DNA of 11,609 nucleotides from CAZOGW01 sp964579415 (GTDB lineage Bacteria; Actinomycetota; Acidimicrobiia; Spongiisociales; UBA5794). The position numbers and the translations under genes were made by a program. The notes beneath the pieces were generated by a model, which did no database searches, had not been told where the DNA came from, and saw only the letters and a list, made by a program, of their open reading frames with translations. How positions within the stretch are numbered: the first letter of the stretch is position 1; the number at the start of each line of letters is the position of its first letter. The DNA lies in NCBI GenBank assembly GCA_964579415.1, contig CAZOGW010000098.1, positions 1 through 11,609 on the forward strand, read 5' to 3'. This document shows, in pieces, positions 5,512 through 11,609 of this stretch.

Positions 5512-6345
5512 TTACGGCAGGGTTGCGGTCCGCAGCCGAGCCTCCGCCCAGCGTGCGGGGACGATGGTCTTGAGCCGGCGGGGGACGTAGGGGAGCGAAA
5601 GCCGGACGGTCGACAGGGTGGCGTCGAGGGCGCGCTGGTGGGTACCGGTCCAGCGCAGGCCGTAGAGGTCCCGCAGGCGGGGGTCGAGCGTGCCTACCGC
5701 GGCGAAGGCCACCAGCTTCCACAGCGGCTTGATCCTCGCCGGCACCGCGCCACGGGTGATGAGCTCGGACACCTCGGCGGCGACGTCGCTGTGGCGAAGC
5801 CGGCCCGAGCCCGCCATGTCGTCGACGTAGCTCAACATGTCGGCGAACGTCGCCGGGACGAAGCCGGCGGGGAGCAGCAGCAACTCGGCGCTCAGCTTGT
5901 TCTCCTCGTGGTAGCGGTCGGCCTCGGCGTCGTCGAGCGTCCCCACGGTGAGCCGGTAGAAGTGGATGGTGGACACCTCGAGGGCGGCGTGGACCCAGAG
6001 GAGCTGCTCGTAGTCGAGGGCGTCGTACCACTCGCCGGTCACCGGGTCCATCCCGTGGATCGATCGGTGCAGCTTGTTGATGCGGTCCGCCGCCTCCTGT
6101 GCCGCCACCCGCGGGCCGAAGGTGACCAGGTTCTGGAGCTGCACCGTCCTCGTCAGCCGCAGCCAGGGGTCTCGCCGGTAGCCGCCGGTCTGGCGGGCGC
6201 CGGCCGCCACCAGCGGATGGGCGGCGTGCATGAGCAGGGCGCGGGCGCCGCCGAACAGGGTCGTCACTTCGCGGTTGACCCGCCACATCATCGAGGTGGG
6301 CCCGAAGAAACCCTCGTCGTCGTGCCGCCCGATCCCGGTATTCAT
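5512..6345 (-). CDS. MpaB-family oxygenase (DUF2236, rubber-oxygenase-like)
   Basis: This 277-residue protein matches the DUF2236/oxygenase-MpaB family, which includes fungal MpaB and relatives of the rubber oxygenase Lcp; members are probably heme-dependent. Conserved-looking blocks are REVTTLFGGARALLMHAAHP (25-44), the DPWLRLTRT block (59-67), HRSIHGMDP (93-101) with H93, YDALDYEQLLWVHAALEVS (107-125) with H119, and DRYHEENKLSAELL (143-156). Bacterial members are common in actinobacteria and their substrates are mostly unknown. There is no signal peptide. The frame is open well upstream, but the ATG at 6345 is chosen because TACGTT lies seven bases before it and the family similarity begins soon after. 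It is divergent from the ABC exporter and followed by a hairpin at its stop. Confidence 0.87.
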   Translation of the reverse strand: MNTGIGRHDDEGFFGPTSMMWRVNREVTTLFGGARALLMHAAHPLVAAGARQTGGYRRDPWLRLTRTVQLQNLVTFGPRVAAQEAADRINKLHRSIHGMDPVTGEWYDALDYEQLLWVHAALEVSTIHFYRLTVGTLDDAEADRYHEENKLSAELLLLPAGFVPATFADMLSYVDDMAGSGRLRHSDVAAEVSELITRGAVPARIKPLWKLVAFAAVGTLDPRLRDLYGLRWTGTHQRALDATLSTVRLSLPYVPRRLKTIVPARWAEARLRTATLP

Positions 6346-6352
6346 CGGCCCC

Positions 6353-6358
6353 AACGTA
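6353..6358 (-). promoter_or_regulatory. -10 of the MpaB-family gene (leaderless type)
   Basis: TACGTT on the minus strand ends seven bases before the ATG at 6345. Confidence 0.6.
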
Positions 6359-6398
6359 ACGCGCCCCGGGGCGATCAGAGGCGGGCCCCGGTCCCGCC

Positions 6399-6404
6399 TA
6401 TCCT
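6399..6404 (+). promoter_or_regulatory. -10 of the ABC exporter operon (leaderless type)
   Basis: TATCCT ends eight bases before the ATG at 6413. The same hexamer precedes the second MFS gene. Confidence 0.6.
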
Positions 6405-6412
6405 CGCCGGCG

Positions 6413-7336
6413 ATGTCCGTCCCGGCAGAAGCGATCCAGGTACGCAGTCTCGTCAAGGAGTACGGCACGCTCGCCGCCGTCGCCGGTATCGATCTCGACG
6501 TCGCCGCCGGGGAGGTGTTCGCCCTCCTCGGCCCCAACGGAGCGGGCAAGTCGACCACCGTCGAGATCCTGGAAGGGCACCGAACCGCCACCTCCGGCGA
6601 CGTGAGGGTGCTGGGGCTCGACCCGCAGACCGGCGGGCGGGAGCTGCGGGAACGCATCGGGATCGTCCTGCAGGAGCACTCCGTGGAGCGGGAGCTGTCG
6701 GTGCGGGAGGCCATCGAATACTACGGCAGCCTCTACCCGCGCCGCCGCCACGCGGCCGAGCTGGTGGAGATCGTGGGGTTGGAGGGAAAGGCCGGCGACC
6801 GCATCAAGACGCTGTCGGGAGGCCAGCGGCGGCGTCTCGATCTGGCGCTCGGGCTCGCCGGCGATCCCGAGCTGGTGTTCCTCGACGAGCCCACCACCGG
6901 TTTCGACCCTGCGGCGCGGCGGCAGGCGTGGACCGTTGTGGAGAACCTGCGCAGCCTGGGCAAGACGATCCTGCTCACCACCCACTACCTCGACGAGGCC
7001 CAGCACCTCGCCGACCGGGTGGCGGTCATCGCCGCCGGGCGCATCGTCGCCGAGGGCACACCCGACACCCTGGGCGACCGGGCCAACCTGCCGTCGCTGA
7101 TCACGTTCCAGGTGCCCCCGGGCGGTGAGCTGCCTCCGGGGCTCGACGCCACCCTCGACGCCGGGCGGGCCACCCTCGCCAGCGCCGACCCCACCCGTGA
7201 CCTGCACACCCTTACGTCGTGGGCGCTGGAGCGGGGGATCGCCCTCGACGGCCTGGATGTGCACCGGCCCACCCTGGAGGACGTGTACCTCGACCTCGTC
7301 GGAGACGGCCTCGGGGAGAACGGGGCGAAGCCGTGA
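6413..7336 (+). CDS. ABC-2 type exporter ATPase (DrrA-like)
   Basis: This 307-residue ATPase powers the permease encoded next to it. All ABC motifs are intact: Walker A GPNGAGKST (40-48), Q-loop Q87, signature LSGGQRRR (134-141), Walker B LVFLDEP (154-160) and H-loop H191 in LLTTHYLDEA. After about residue 220 there is the C-terminal extension common in drug/lipid exporters of the daunorubicin-resistance type, ending LDVHRPTLEDVYLDLVG. The substrate cannot be predicted. The start at 6413 fits TATCCT eight bases upstream; the frame extends further upstream only into the divergent MpaB gene. The TGA stop overlaps the GTG of the permease, so the two are translationally coupled. Confidence 0.93.
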   Translation: MSVPAEAIQVRSLVKEYGTLAAVAGIDLDVAAGEVFALLGPNGAGKSTTVEILEGHRTATSGDVRVLGLDPQTGGRELRERIGIVLQEHSVERELSVREAIEYYGSLYPRRRHAAELVEIVGLEGKAGDRIKTLSGGQRRRLDLALGLAGDPELVFLDEPTTGFDPAARRQAWTVVENLRSLGKTILLTTHYLDEAQHLADRVAVIAAGRIVAEGTPDTLGDRANLPSLITFQVPPGGELPPGLDATLDAGRATLASADPTRDLHTLTSWALERGIALDGLDVHRPTLEDVYLDLVGDGLGENGAKP

Positions 7337-8169
7337 ATCGGCCCTCGACGGCGTCGCTGCTGTGGGGCCAGGTGCGCCACCAGAACCGCCTCTTCCGGCG
7401 TACGCCGATCGCAGCCTTCTTCACCATCGTGTTCCCCCTCATGTTCCTCGTGGTGTTCAACCTGCTCTTCCCCGACGACGAGATCTCCGGGATGTCGACG
7501 GCGCAGTTCTACGCGCCTGCCCTGGCGGTCTTCGGCGCCGTCTCGGCCACCTACACCAACCTCGCCATCGGCACCTCCATCGCCCGTGACGAGGGCATCC
7601 TGAAGCGGGTGCGGGGCACGCCGCTGCCGCCGTGGCTCTACATCGCCGGGCGCATCGGCTCGGCGTCGTATGTGGCGGTGATCTCCGCCGGCCTGATGCT
7701 GACGGTGGGAGTGGTGGCCTACGACCTGCAGGTGTTCGCGGTGGCGCTGCCGGCGGCGGTGATCACCTTCCTCGCCGGCATCGCCTGCTGGGCGGCGCTG
7801 GGGATGCTGCTGGCGGCGGTCTCGCCCAGCGGCGACTCCGCCCCGGCGCTGGCCAACGCCACCCTCCTGCCGCTGGCATTCATCTCCGACGTCTTCATTC
7901 CCCCGAGCGATTCGGCCCCGGCCTGGATCGGCACGGTGGCGGGCGTGTTCCCGCTCAAGCCGTTCGTCTCCGCCTTCGGCGACGCCTTCCACCCCGCCGA
8001 GGTGGCCGCCCACGGGGGGTGGACCGGCCAGTTCCAGTGGGGAGCCATCGCCCTGATGGCAGTGTGGTGCGTCGTCGCCGTGGTGCTGGCGCTGCGCTGG
8101 TTCCGCTGGGAGCCCAGACCCGGCGCCGGCGGCCGCTCCCGCCGCCGCCGTCGCGCCACCGCTGCCTGA
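7333..8169 (+). CDS. ABC-2 type exporter permease (DrrB-like)
   Basis: This 278-residue membrane protein belongs to the ABC-2 permease family and forms an exporter with the preceding ATPase. Hydrophobic segments include IAAFFTIVFPLMFLVVFNLL near the N-terminus, then five more, giving about six transmembrane helices. The stretch ALGMLLAAVSPSGDSAPALA followed by PLAFISDVFIP is typical of DrrB-type permeases. The GTG start at 7333 overlaps the ATPase stop (GTGA) and has GGGGAGA upstream. The C-terminal tail is unusually basic (RSRRRRRATAA) and should be cytoplasmic. Two hairpins follow at 8171-8217. Confidence 0.9.
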   Translation: MNRPSTASLLWGQVRHQNRLFRRTPIAAFFTIVFPLMFLVVFNLLFPDDEISGMSTAQFYAPALAVFGAVSATYTNLAIGTSIARDEGILKRVRGTPLPPWLYIAGRIGSASYVAVISAGLMLTVGVVAYDLQVFAVALPAAVITFLAGIACWAALGMLLAAVSPSGDSAPALANATLLPLAFISDVFIPPSDSAPAWIGTVAGVFPLKPFVSAFGDAFHPAEVAAHGGWTGQFQWGAIALMAVWCVVAVVLALRWFRWEPRPGAGGRSRRRRRATAA

Positions 8170-8170
8170 T

Positions 8171-8217
8171 CCGGGCCGGTAGGCCCGGGCGGCGCTGGTG
8201 GCGGCCGTGAGGCCGCC
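8171..8217. terminator. Twin GC-rich hairpins after the ABC operon
   Basis: CCGGGCC-GGTA-GGCCCGG (8171-8188) and GGCGGCC-GTGA-GGCCGCC (8200-8217) are two perfect 7-bp stems with four-base loops, 11 bases apart. The first begins at the second base after the permease stop. Neither has a T-tract. Tandem T-less hairpins are plausible terminators in high-GC actinobacteria. Confidence 0.55.
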
Positions 8218-8226
8218 GTGAGCTGG

Positions 8227-8232
8227 CAGAAT
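8227..8232 (+). promoter_or_regulatory. Candidate -10 of the SRAP gene (leaderless type)
   Basis: CAGAAT ends eight bases before the ATG at 8241. It matches TANNNT except at the first base. Confidence 0.35.
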
Positions 8233-8240
8233 CGACTGCC

Positions 8241-8945
8241 ATGTGCGGTCGATTCGTCCAGAGCTGGGAGCCCGACGACTACGGGGCGGCGTTCGCCGTG
8301 GACCGCATCGTCACCGAGAAGCTGCCGGCGTCATACAACGTCGCCCCCACCGACCCGGTCTACGTGGTCACCGCCCACCGGGGCGAGCGCCTCCTCGACA
8401 GCTTCCGCTGGGGGCTGGTGCCGTTCTGGGCCAAGGACCGCAAGCTCGCATCCCGCAACATCAACGCCCGCGTCGAGTCCGTCGCCACCAAGCCGGCCTT
8501 CCGTGAGTCGTTCGCCACCCGCCGCTGCATGATTCCCGCCGACGGTTTCTACGAGTGGAAGGTGATGCCCAAGGGGAAGCTCCCCCACTACGTCCACCGC
8601 GCCGACGGCGCCCCGCTGGCACTGGCCGGGCTGTGGGCGTCATGGCGCCACCCCGACACCGGCGAGCGGCTCCGCACCTGCACCATCGTCACCGGCGACG
8701 CCGGCGACTTGATCGCAGACCTCCACGACCGCATGCCTCTCACGGTGCGTCCCGACGACTGGGCGGCATGGCTCGATGGCGACTTCGACGACACCGACGC
8801 GCTGCTCGCCTTGCTGGCGGCCGCCCCGGTCCCCGGCGTGGCGATCCACCCGGTGTCGACCCTGGTCAACAGCGTCGCCAACAACGTGCCCGAGCTGATC
8901 GAACCCCTGGAGGCGCCGCCCTCCATCCAACTGGAACTGGGATGA
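8241..8945 (+). CDS. SRAP family protein (YedK/HMCES), DNA-protein crosslinker at abasic sites
   Basis: This 234-residue protein belongs to the SOS response-associated peptidase family. Such proteins bind abasic sites in single-stranded DNA and form a thiazolidine crosslink through Cys2, protecting the fork. Key residues are present: MCGRF start with catalytic C2, YNVAPT (32-37), NINAR with N75, GFYEW with E105, and HDRMP with H162. N75 and E105 keep the same numbers as in E. coli YedK. The start cannot be moved, because Cys must be residue 2 after Met removal. The TGA stop overlaps the ATG of the following MFS gene (ATGA), so the two are coupled, an unexpected pairing. There is no obvious LexA box upstream. 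Confidence 0.95.
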   Translation: MCGRFVQSWEPDDYGAAFAVDRIVTEKLPASYNVAPTDPVYVVTAHRGERLLDSFRWGLVPFWAKDRKLASRNINARVESVATKPAFRESFATRRCMIPADGFYEWKVMPKGKLPHYVHRADGAPLALAGLWASWRHPDTGERLRTCTIVTGDAGDLIADLHDRMPLTVRPDDWAAWLDGDFDDTDALLALLAAAPVPGVAIHPVSTLVNSVANNVPELIEPLEAPPSIQLELG

Positions 8946-10120
8946 CCTCCACCCGGGCCCGGCGCCCCGACACCCTGTTGACCGCGCCCTTCGTGCTGCT
9001 GTGGCTCACCGGCGCCTTCCTCCAGATGTCCTTCGGGCTGATGGTTCACCTCCCCGGGTACCTCTCCGACCTCGGCGCCACCGAGTCGGTGATCGGGCTC
9101 ATCTACGCCGCCGGGGCGGCGGCGGTGCTGGCGATGAGCCCGCTGACGGGGCGGATCCTCGACAGCTACGGACGTAAACGCGTCCTGCTGGTGGTGGGCC
9201 TGCTGCTGGTGGTGGCATCGGCCGCCTTCCTCCCCCTCGACGCCATAGGGGTCCCGGCCTTCGTCACCCGCATCTTCTACGCCACCTCCGAGGTGCTGGT
9301 GTTCACCACCCTTCTCGCCTTCGGTGCCGACCTCTCCCCGGCGAGCCGGCGGGTGCAGGGCCTGGCGGTCCTCGGCATCTCCGGTCTGATCCCCATCGGG
9401 TTGGGCGCCATTTCCGGGGACCTGGTTTCGGCGGCCGGCTCTTACGAGCGGGTGTTCGTCCTCGCCACCGGCCTGGCGCTGCTGGGGTGGGTGCTGGCGT
9501 GGTGGCTCCCCGACCTGCCCCCGGCCAAGGCGGCCGGCACCCCGCACGCCGGCTTCTTCCGGGTCGCCACCCGGCGCAACCTGCTCCCGGTGTGGCTGCT
9601 CACCGCCGGTTTCGTCGTCGGGATGATGTCGCTGTTCACCTACATGCGGACCTACGTCGACGCCTCCGGGCGGGGCAGCGTCGGCCTCTACTTCGGCGTC
9701 TACGCCGGCGCCGCGGTGGCGGTGCGGGTCTTCGTGCGCGCCGGCTCCGACCGCCGCTCCCTGCTCGTCCTGGCGGTTCCGGCCATGGCGTGCGTCGCCG
9801 GGCAGTACGTGCTCCTCGGGGTCACCGCCTCGGTGCCGGCGATGGTGCTGGCGGCCGCCCTGGGAGGGTTCGGCCACGGGCTGCTGTTCCCGGCGCTGAC
9901 CACGCTGGTGGTGACCCGCACCAGTACCGCCGAGCGGGGCACGGCGCTGGCGGCGTTCTCCGCCCTCTTCGACGCCGGCACGCTGGTGGCTTCGCCGCTG
10001 GTGGGCCGGAGCATCGAGGCCCTCGGCTACCAGCCCACCTTTGAGATCGTCAGCATTGTTGTCCTCGCCTGCCTGGCCGGTTTCCTCATCTGGGACGGCG
10101 CGGTAGCACGTAGCACGTAG
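8942..10120 (+). CDS. MFS transporter (first of two)
   Basis: This 392-residue membrane protein is a major facilitator superfamily transporter with about 12 hydrophobic segments. The family motif A is clear in the loop after TM2 (G70 RILDSYGRKR to residue 80). A polar central loop at about residues 193-215 separates the two halves. Similar short MFS proteins export drugs or metabolites, but no substrate can be named. The ATG at 8942 overlaps the SRAP stop by four bases, implying coupled translation. The C-terminus (VARST) and stop lie in a heptamer array. The next MFS gene follows after 53 bases with its own promoter. Confidence 0.9.
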   Translation: MTSTRARRPDTLLTAPFVLLWLTGAFLQMSFGLMVHLPGYLSDLGATESVIGLIYAAGAAAVLAMSPLTGRILDSYGRKRVLLVVGLLLVVASAAFLPLDAIGVPAFVTRIFYATSEVLVFTTLLAFGADLSPASRRVQGLAVLGISGLIPIGLGAISGDLVSAAGSYERVFVLATGLALLGWVLAWWLPDLPPAKAAGTPHAGFFRVATRRNLLPVWLLTAGFVVGMMSLFTYMRTYVDASGRGSVGLYFGVYAGAAVAVRVFVRAGSDRRSLLVLAVPAMACVAGQYVLLGVTASVPAMVLAAALGGFGHGLLFPALTTLVVTRTSTAERGTALAAFSALFDAGTLVASPLVGRSIEALGYQPTFEIVSIVVLACLAGFLIWDGAVARST

Positions 10121-10127
10121 TACGTAT
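10105..10127. repeat. Heptamer array at the end of the first MFS gene
   Basis: Units TAGCACG, TAGCACG and TAGTACG plus a partial TA run in tandem from about 10105. The TAG stop of the first MFS gene (10118-10120) is the start of the third unit. This is the most diverged array in the window (C for T in two units). Confidence 0.85.
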
Positions 10128-10161
10128 GGAGCATCGACACCTTGTCGACGGTCCCTCCCGA

Positions 10162-10167
10162 TATCCT
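10162..10167 (+). promoter_or_regulatory. -10 of the second MFS gene (leaderless type)
   Basis: TATCCT ends six bases before a GTG at 10174. TTGTCG at 10142-10147 is too close for a standard -35. Confidence 0.55.
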
Positions 10168-10173
10168 CGCCCG

Positions 10174-11376
10174 GTGGTCGACTCCCCACTGCCAGCGGAA
10201 GCCGCGGTACCGTCCCGGTCCGGCAGCCGCTGGCCGCTGGTGGCCATCTACGCCATCACCTTCATCGCCTTCACCGACACCTTCGCCCTGATACCGACCA
10301 TCGGCCCCTACGCCGAGGCGCTGGGGGCCACCGGTCTGGGTATGGGGCTGGCAGTGGGCGCCTACTCGGCCACCGACATCATCTTCAACGTCGTCGGCGG
10401 CGTGATGCTGGACCGGACCGGCCGCAAGCGGTTGGCGATGCTCGGGTTCGCCATGGTCTCGCTGGCCGCCTTCCTTTACCCGCTGGCCGACGATGTGACG
10501 TCGCTGGTGGCGGTGCGGCTCTTCCACGGCGCCGGCGGCGGCATCCTCATCCCCGCCATCTACACACTGATCGGGGACCTGTCACGCAGCGGGGGGCGGG
10601 GTCGGGCCATGGGCAGGGTGGGCGCCGTCATCGGCAGTGTGGCGGTGGTTGTCCCCGGCATCGCCGGCGCGGTGCGGGAACGGTCCGGGTTCGACCCGGT
10701 CTTCATCGGCCTCGGCGTCGTGCTGCTGCTGGGCCTGGTGATCACCGCGGTGTCGGTCCGCGAAACGCTGGGTACCCGGGAGCGGGAGCAGGCGCGGATG
10801 GTCTCGATCCGGTCGCTCCTCGGGATCCACGAGTTGCAGGTGGCGTGCATCGGCGTGTTCGGCTTCACCGCCGGCTTCGGCTCCCTGGCGGCGTTCCTCT
10901 CCACCCGGGTGGAGGACATGGGCTACAGCCCCCGGCTCAGCGGCGGGATGTACACCCTGCTCGCCCTGGTGGCCGCCGTCCTCATGCTGAGCCGGGTGGC
11001 CGGCAGGGTGGATTACCAGGGGCCGCGGCGGCCGGTCCTGGTGGGCCTGCCGTCGGTCATCGCCGGCCTGATCGTTATCGGTCTCGCCGAAGGCATCGGT
11101 CTCATCAGCGTCGGCATGGTGCTGTTCGGGATCGGCTTCGGGATCGTCTACCCCGCCGTCAGCGGCGCCACCGCCGCCGCAGCCGCCGCCCCGGGCCGTG
11201 GCCGGGCCTTCGGAGTCTTCAGTGTCGCGTACAGCATCGGCTTCGTCGTCGGCCCGCCGCTCGCCGGCTTCCTCAGCGATCAGGCCGGCATCTCACCGTT
11301 CTTCACCGCAGCAGCGATTTCAGCAGGGACATTGGTCATCGTCGCCCTGCTGCGAGAGAGAGGCGGGAAGTACTAG
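10174..11376 (+). CDS. MFS transporter (second of two)
   Basis: This 400-residue protein is another 12-helix major facilitator. Motif A is G75 GVMLDRTGRKR to residue 86. An acidic residue lies in the first helix (FTDTF, D35), hinting at proton coupling. The late region SVAYSIGFVVGPPLAGFLSD is typical of drug-type MFS. An in-frame ATG exists at 10126, but the GTG at 10174 is preferred because TATCCT lies six bases before it, and the residues in between are a non-hydrophobic extension. It is only loosely similar to the preceding MFS, so this is not a recent duplication. The stop (11374-11376) is in a heptamer array. Confidence 0.88.
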   Translation: MVDSPLPAEAAVPSRSGSRWPLVAIYAITFIAFTDTFALIPTIGPYAEALGATGLGMGLAVGAYSATDIIFNVVGGVMLDRTGRKRLAMLGFAMVSLAAFLYPLADDVTSLVAVRLFHGAGGGILIPAIYTLIGDLSRSGGRGRAMGRVGAVIGSVAVVVPGIAGAVRERSGFDPVFIGLGVVLLLGLVITAVSVRETLGTREREQARMVSIRSLLGIHELQVACIGVFGFTAGFGSLAAFLSTRVEDMGYSPRLSGGMYTLLALVAAVLMLSRVAGRVDYQGPRRPVLVGLPSVIAGLIVIGLAEGIGLISVGMVLFGIGFGIVYPAVSGATAAAAAAPGRGRAFGVFSVAYSIGFVVGPPLAGFLSDQAGISPFFTAAAISAGTLVIVALLRERGGKY

Positions 11377-11402
11377 GTACTAGGTACTAGGTACTAGGTA
11401 GC
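11371..11402. repeat. Heptamer array at the end of the second MFS gene
   Basis: Four perfect TACTAGG units (11371-11398) followed by TAGC. This is the reverse complement orientation of the other arrays. It supplies the last Tyr codon and the TAG stop of the MFS gene. CTAG, usually scarce in bacterial DNA, occurs in every unit. Confidence 0.95.
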
Positions 11403-11422
11403 AAGCCTGACGACTTCAGACT

Positions 11423-11442
11423 CGCCCGGTTGCGCTCGGGTG
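11423..11442. terminator. Weak hairpin after the second MFS gene
   Basis: CGCCCG can pair with CGGGTG (one G-U pair) around an eight-base loop. There is no T-tract. It overlaps the -35 of the following promoter. Confidence 0.25.
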
Positions 11443-11459
11443 GCCCGGTCGGATACTGT
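11430..11459 (+). promoter_or_regulatory. Promoter of a small transcript
   Basis: TTGCGC (11430-11435) is followed after 18 bases by TACTGT (11454-11459). An ATG follows eight bases later at 11468. This is among the best promoter matches in the window. Confidence 0.5.
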
Positions 11460-11467
11460 GCGCCCGC

Positions 11468-11557
11468 ATGTTTGTGCGGGCGAAGCACAAGGGGCATTCG
11501 AGGAGGGCCGCTCCCCCGGGGGCGGCTTTTCTCTTTCACCTAGTACCTAGTACTTAG
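11468..11557 (+). CDS. Possible 29-residue leaderless ORF (or the body of a small RNA)
   Basis: An ATG eight bases after a good -10 opens a 29-codon frame. The product would be basic at first (MFVRAKHKGHSRR) and end in LVPST, with its TAG inside a heptamer array. Against coding, a strong intrinsic terminator lies within the frame (11507-11536), and the ATG is inside an 8-bp hairpin (11461-11482). A roughly 70-base terminated small RNA explains the same signals equally well. I do not recognise the peptide. Confidence 0.25.
   Translation: MFVRAKHKGHSRRAAPPGAAFLFHLVPST
11507..11536 (+). terminator. Intrinsic terminator with T-rich tail
   Basis: GCCGC pairs with GCGGC, extended by T-G and two C-G pairs around a CCCG loop, then TTTTCTCTTT follows. 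It is the only classical stem-plus-T-tract terminator in the window. It ends the transcript started by the promoter at 11430-11459. Confidence 0.7.
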
Positions 11558-11571
11558 TACCTAGTACTTAG
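11538..11571. repeat. Heptamer array downstream of the terminator
   Basis: Units TAGTACC, TAGTACT, TAGTACC, TAGTACT and a partial TAG run from 11541. The last base of the unit alternates between C and T. The array is inverted relative to the one at 11371-11402 and lies 137 bases from it. Confidence 0.95.
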
Positions 11572-11609
11572 CCTGGATCCACCGATCGGCCTGTTGCGTG
11601 GGTTTGGTT

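Noticed and set aside
6346..6714. N-terminal extension of the MpaB-family frame
   Set aside because: It is antisense to the ABC ATPase, and the family match begins after the ATG at 6345, which has a -10 at leaderless spacing.
11371..11571. CRISPR or telomere-like interpretation of the heptamer arrays
   Set aside because: There are no spacers between units, the units are only 7 bp, no cas genes are present, and the arrays are internal and short.
1..11609. Defence island, prophage or biosynthetic cluster
   Set aside because: The nuclease (FEN), SRAP, ABC and MFS genes are each explained by housekeeping or transport families. No integrase, transposase, toxin pair, phage structural gene or synthase is visible.

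Overview
The window is GC-rich DNA (roughly two-thirds G+C by eye) with strong G/C preference at third codon positions. The gene content fits a high-GC Actinomycetota, possibly class Acidimicrobiia: an F420/FMN-type split-barrel protein, an MpaB-family oxygenase, a DrrAB-type ABC exporter, a stand-alone flap endonuclease and a small coiled-coil membrane protein. Frequent leaderless starts point the same way. The taxonomic placement is an inference from gene types and signals, because no rRNA or other marker gene is present.

Layout. 1-2535: qorB (+) converges on an AraC-type regulator (-), which diverges from a PPOX/F420 split-barrel protein (+). 2546-3751: a two-gene minus-strand operon, a conserved hypothetical followed by a zinc-ribbon/TerB-like protein. 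It is divergent from 3789-4658, a complete stand-alone 5'-3' exonuclease (FEN). 4722-5114: a coiled-coil protein with one C-terminal membrane helix. 5115-5511: a gene-free, hairpin-rich intergenic stretch. 5512-6345: an MpaB/DUF2236 oxygenase (-), divergent from the ABC-2 exporter pair 6413-8169 (+). 8241-11376: an SRAP (YedK/HMCES) DNA-protein crosslink protein translationally coupled to one MFS transporter, then a second MFS transporter with its own promoter. 11377-11609: a short segment between two inverted heptamer arrays, with a promoter, a tiny leaderless ORF or small RNA, and a textbook intrinsic terminator.

How the genes relate. The genes look like ordinary accessory housekeeping functions: redox protection (qorB, PPOX, MpaB), export (ABC-2, two MFS) and DNA repair (FEN, SRAP). 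I see no complete defence island, prophage or biosynthetic cluster.

The two most interesting signals are not genes. First, tandem 7-bp arrays of the type TAGTACN (or its complement) occur at four places; at each place where a gene ends, the stop codon lies in the array (four genes, plus one tiny ORF). Second, nearly every monocistronic or first-in-operon gene has a TANNNT-like -10 hexamer 6-9 nt before its start codon, which is the signature of leaderless transcripts and lets several start codons be fixed.
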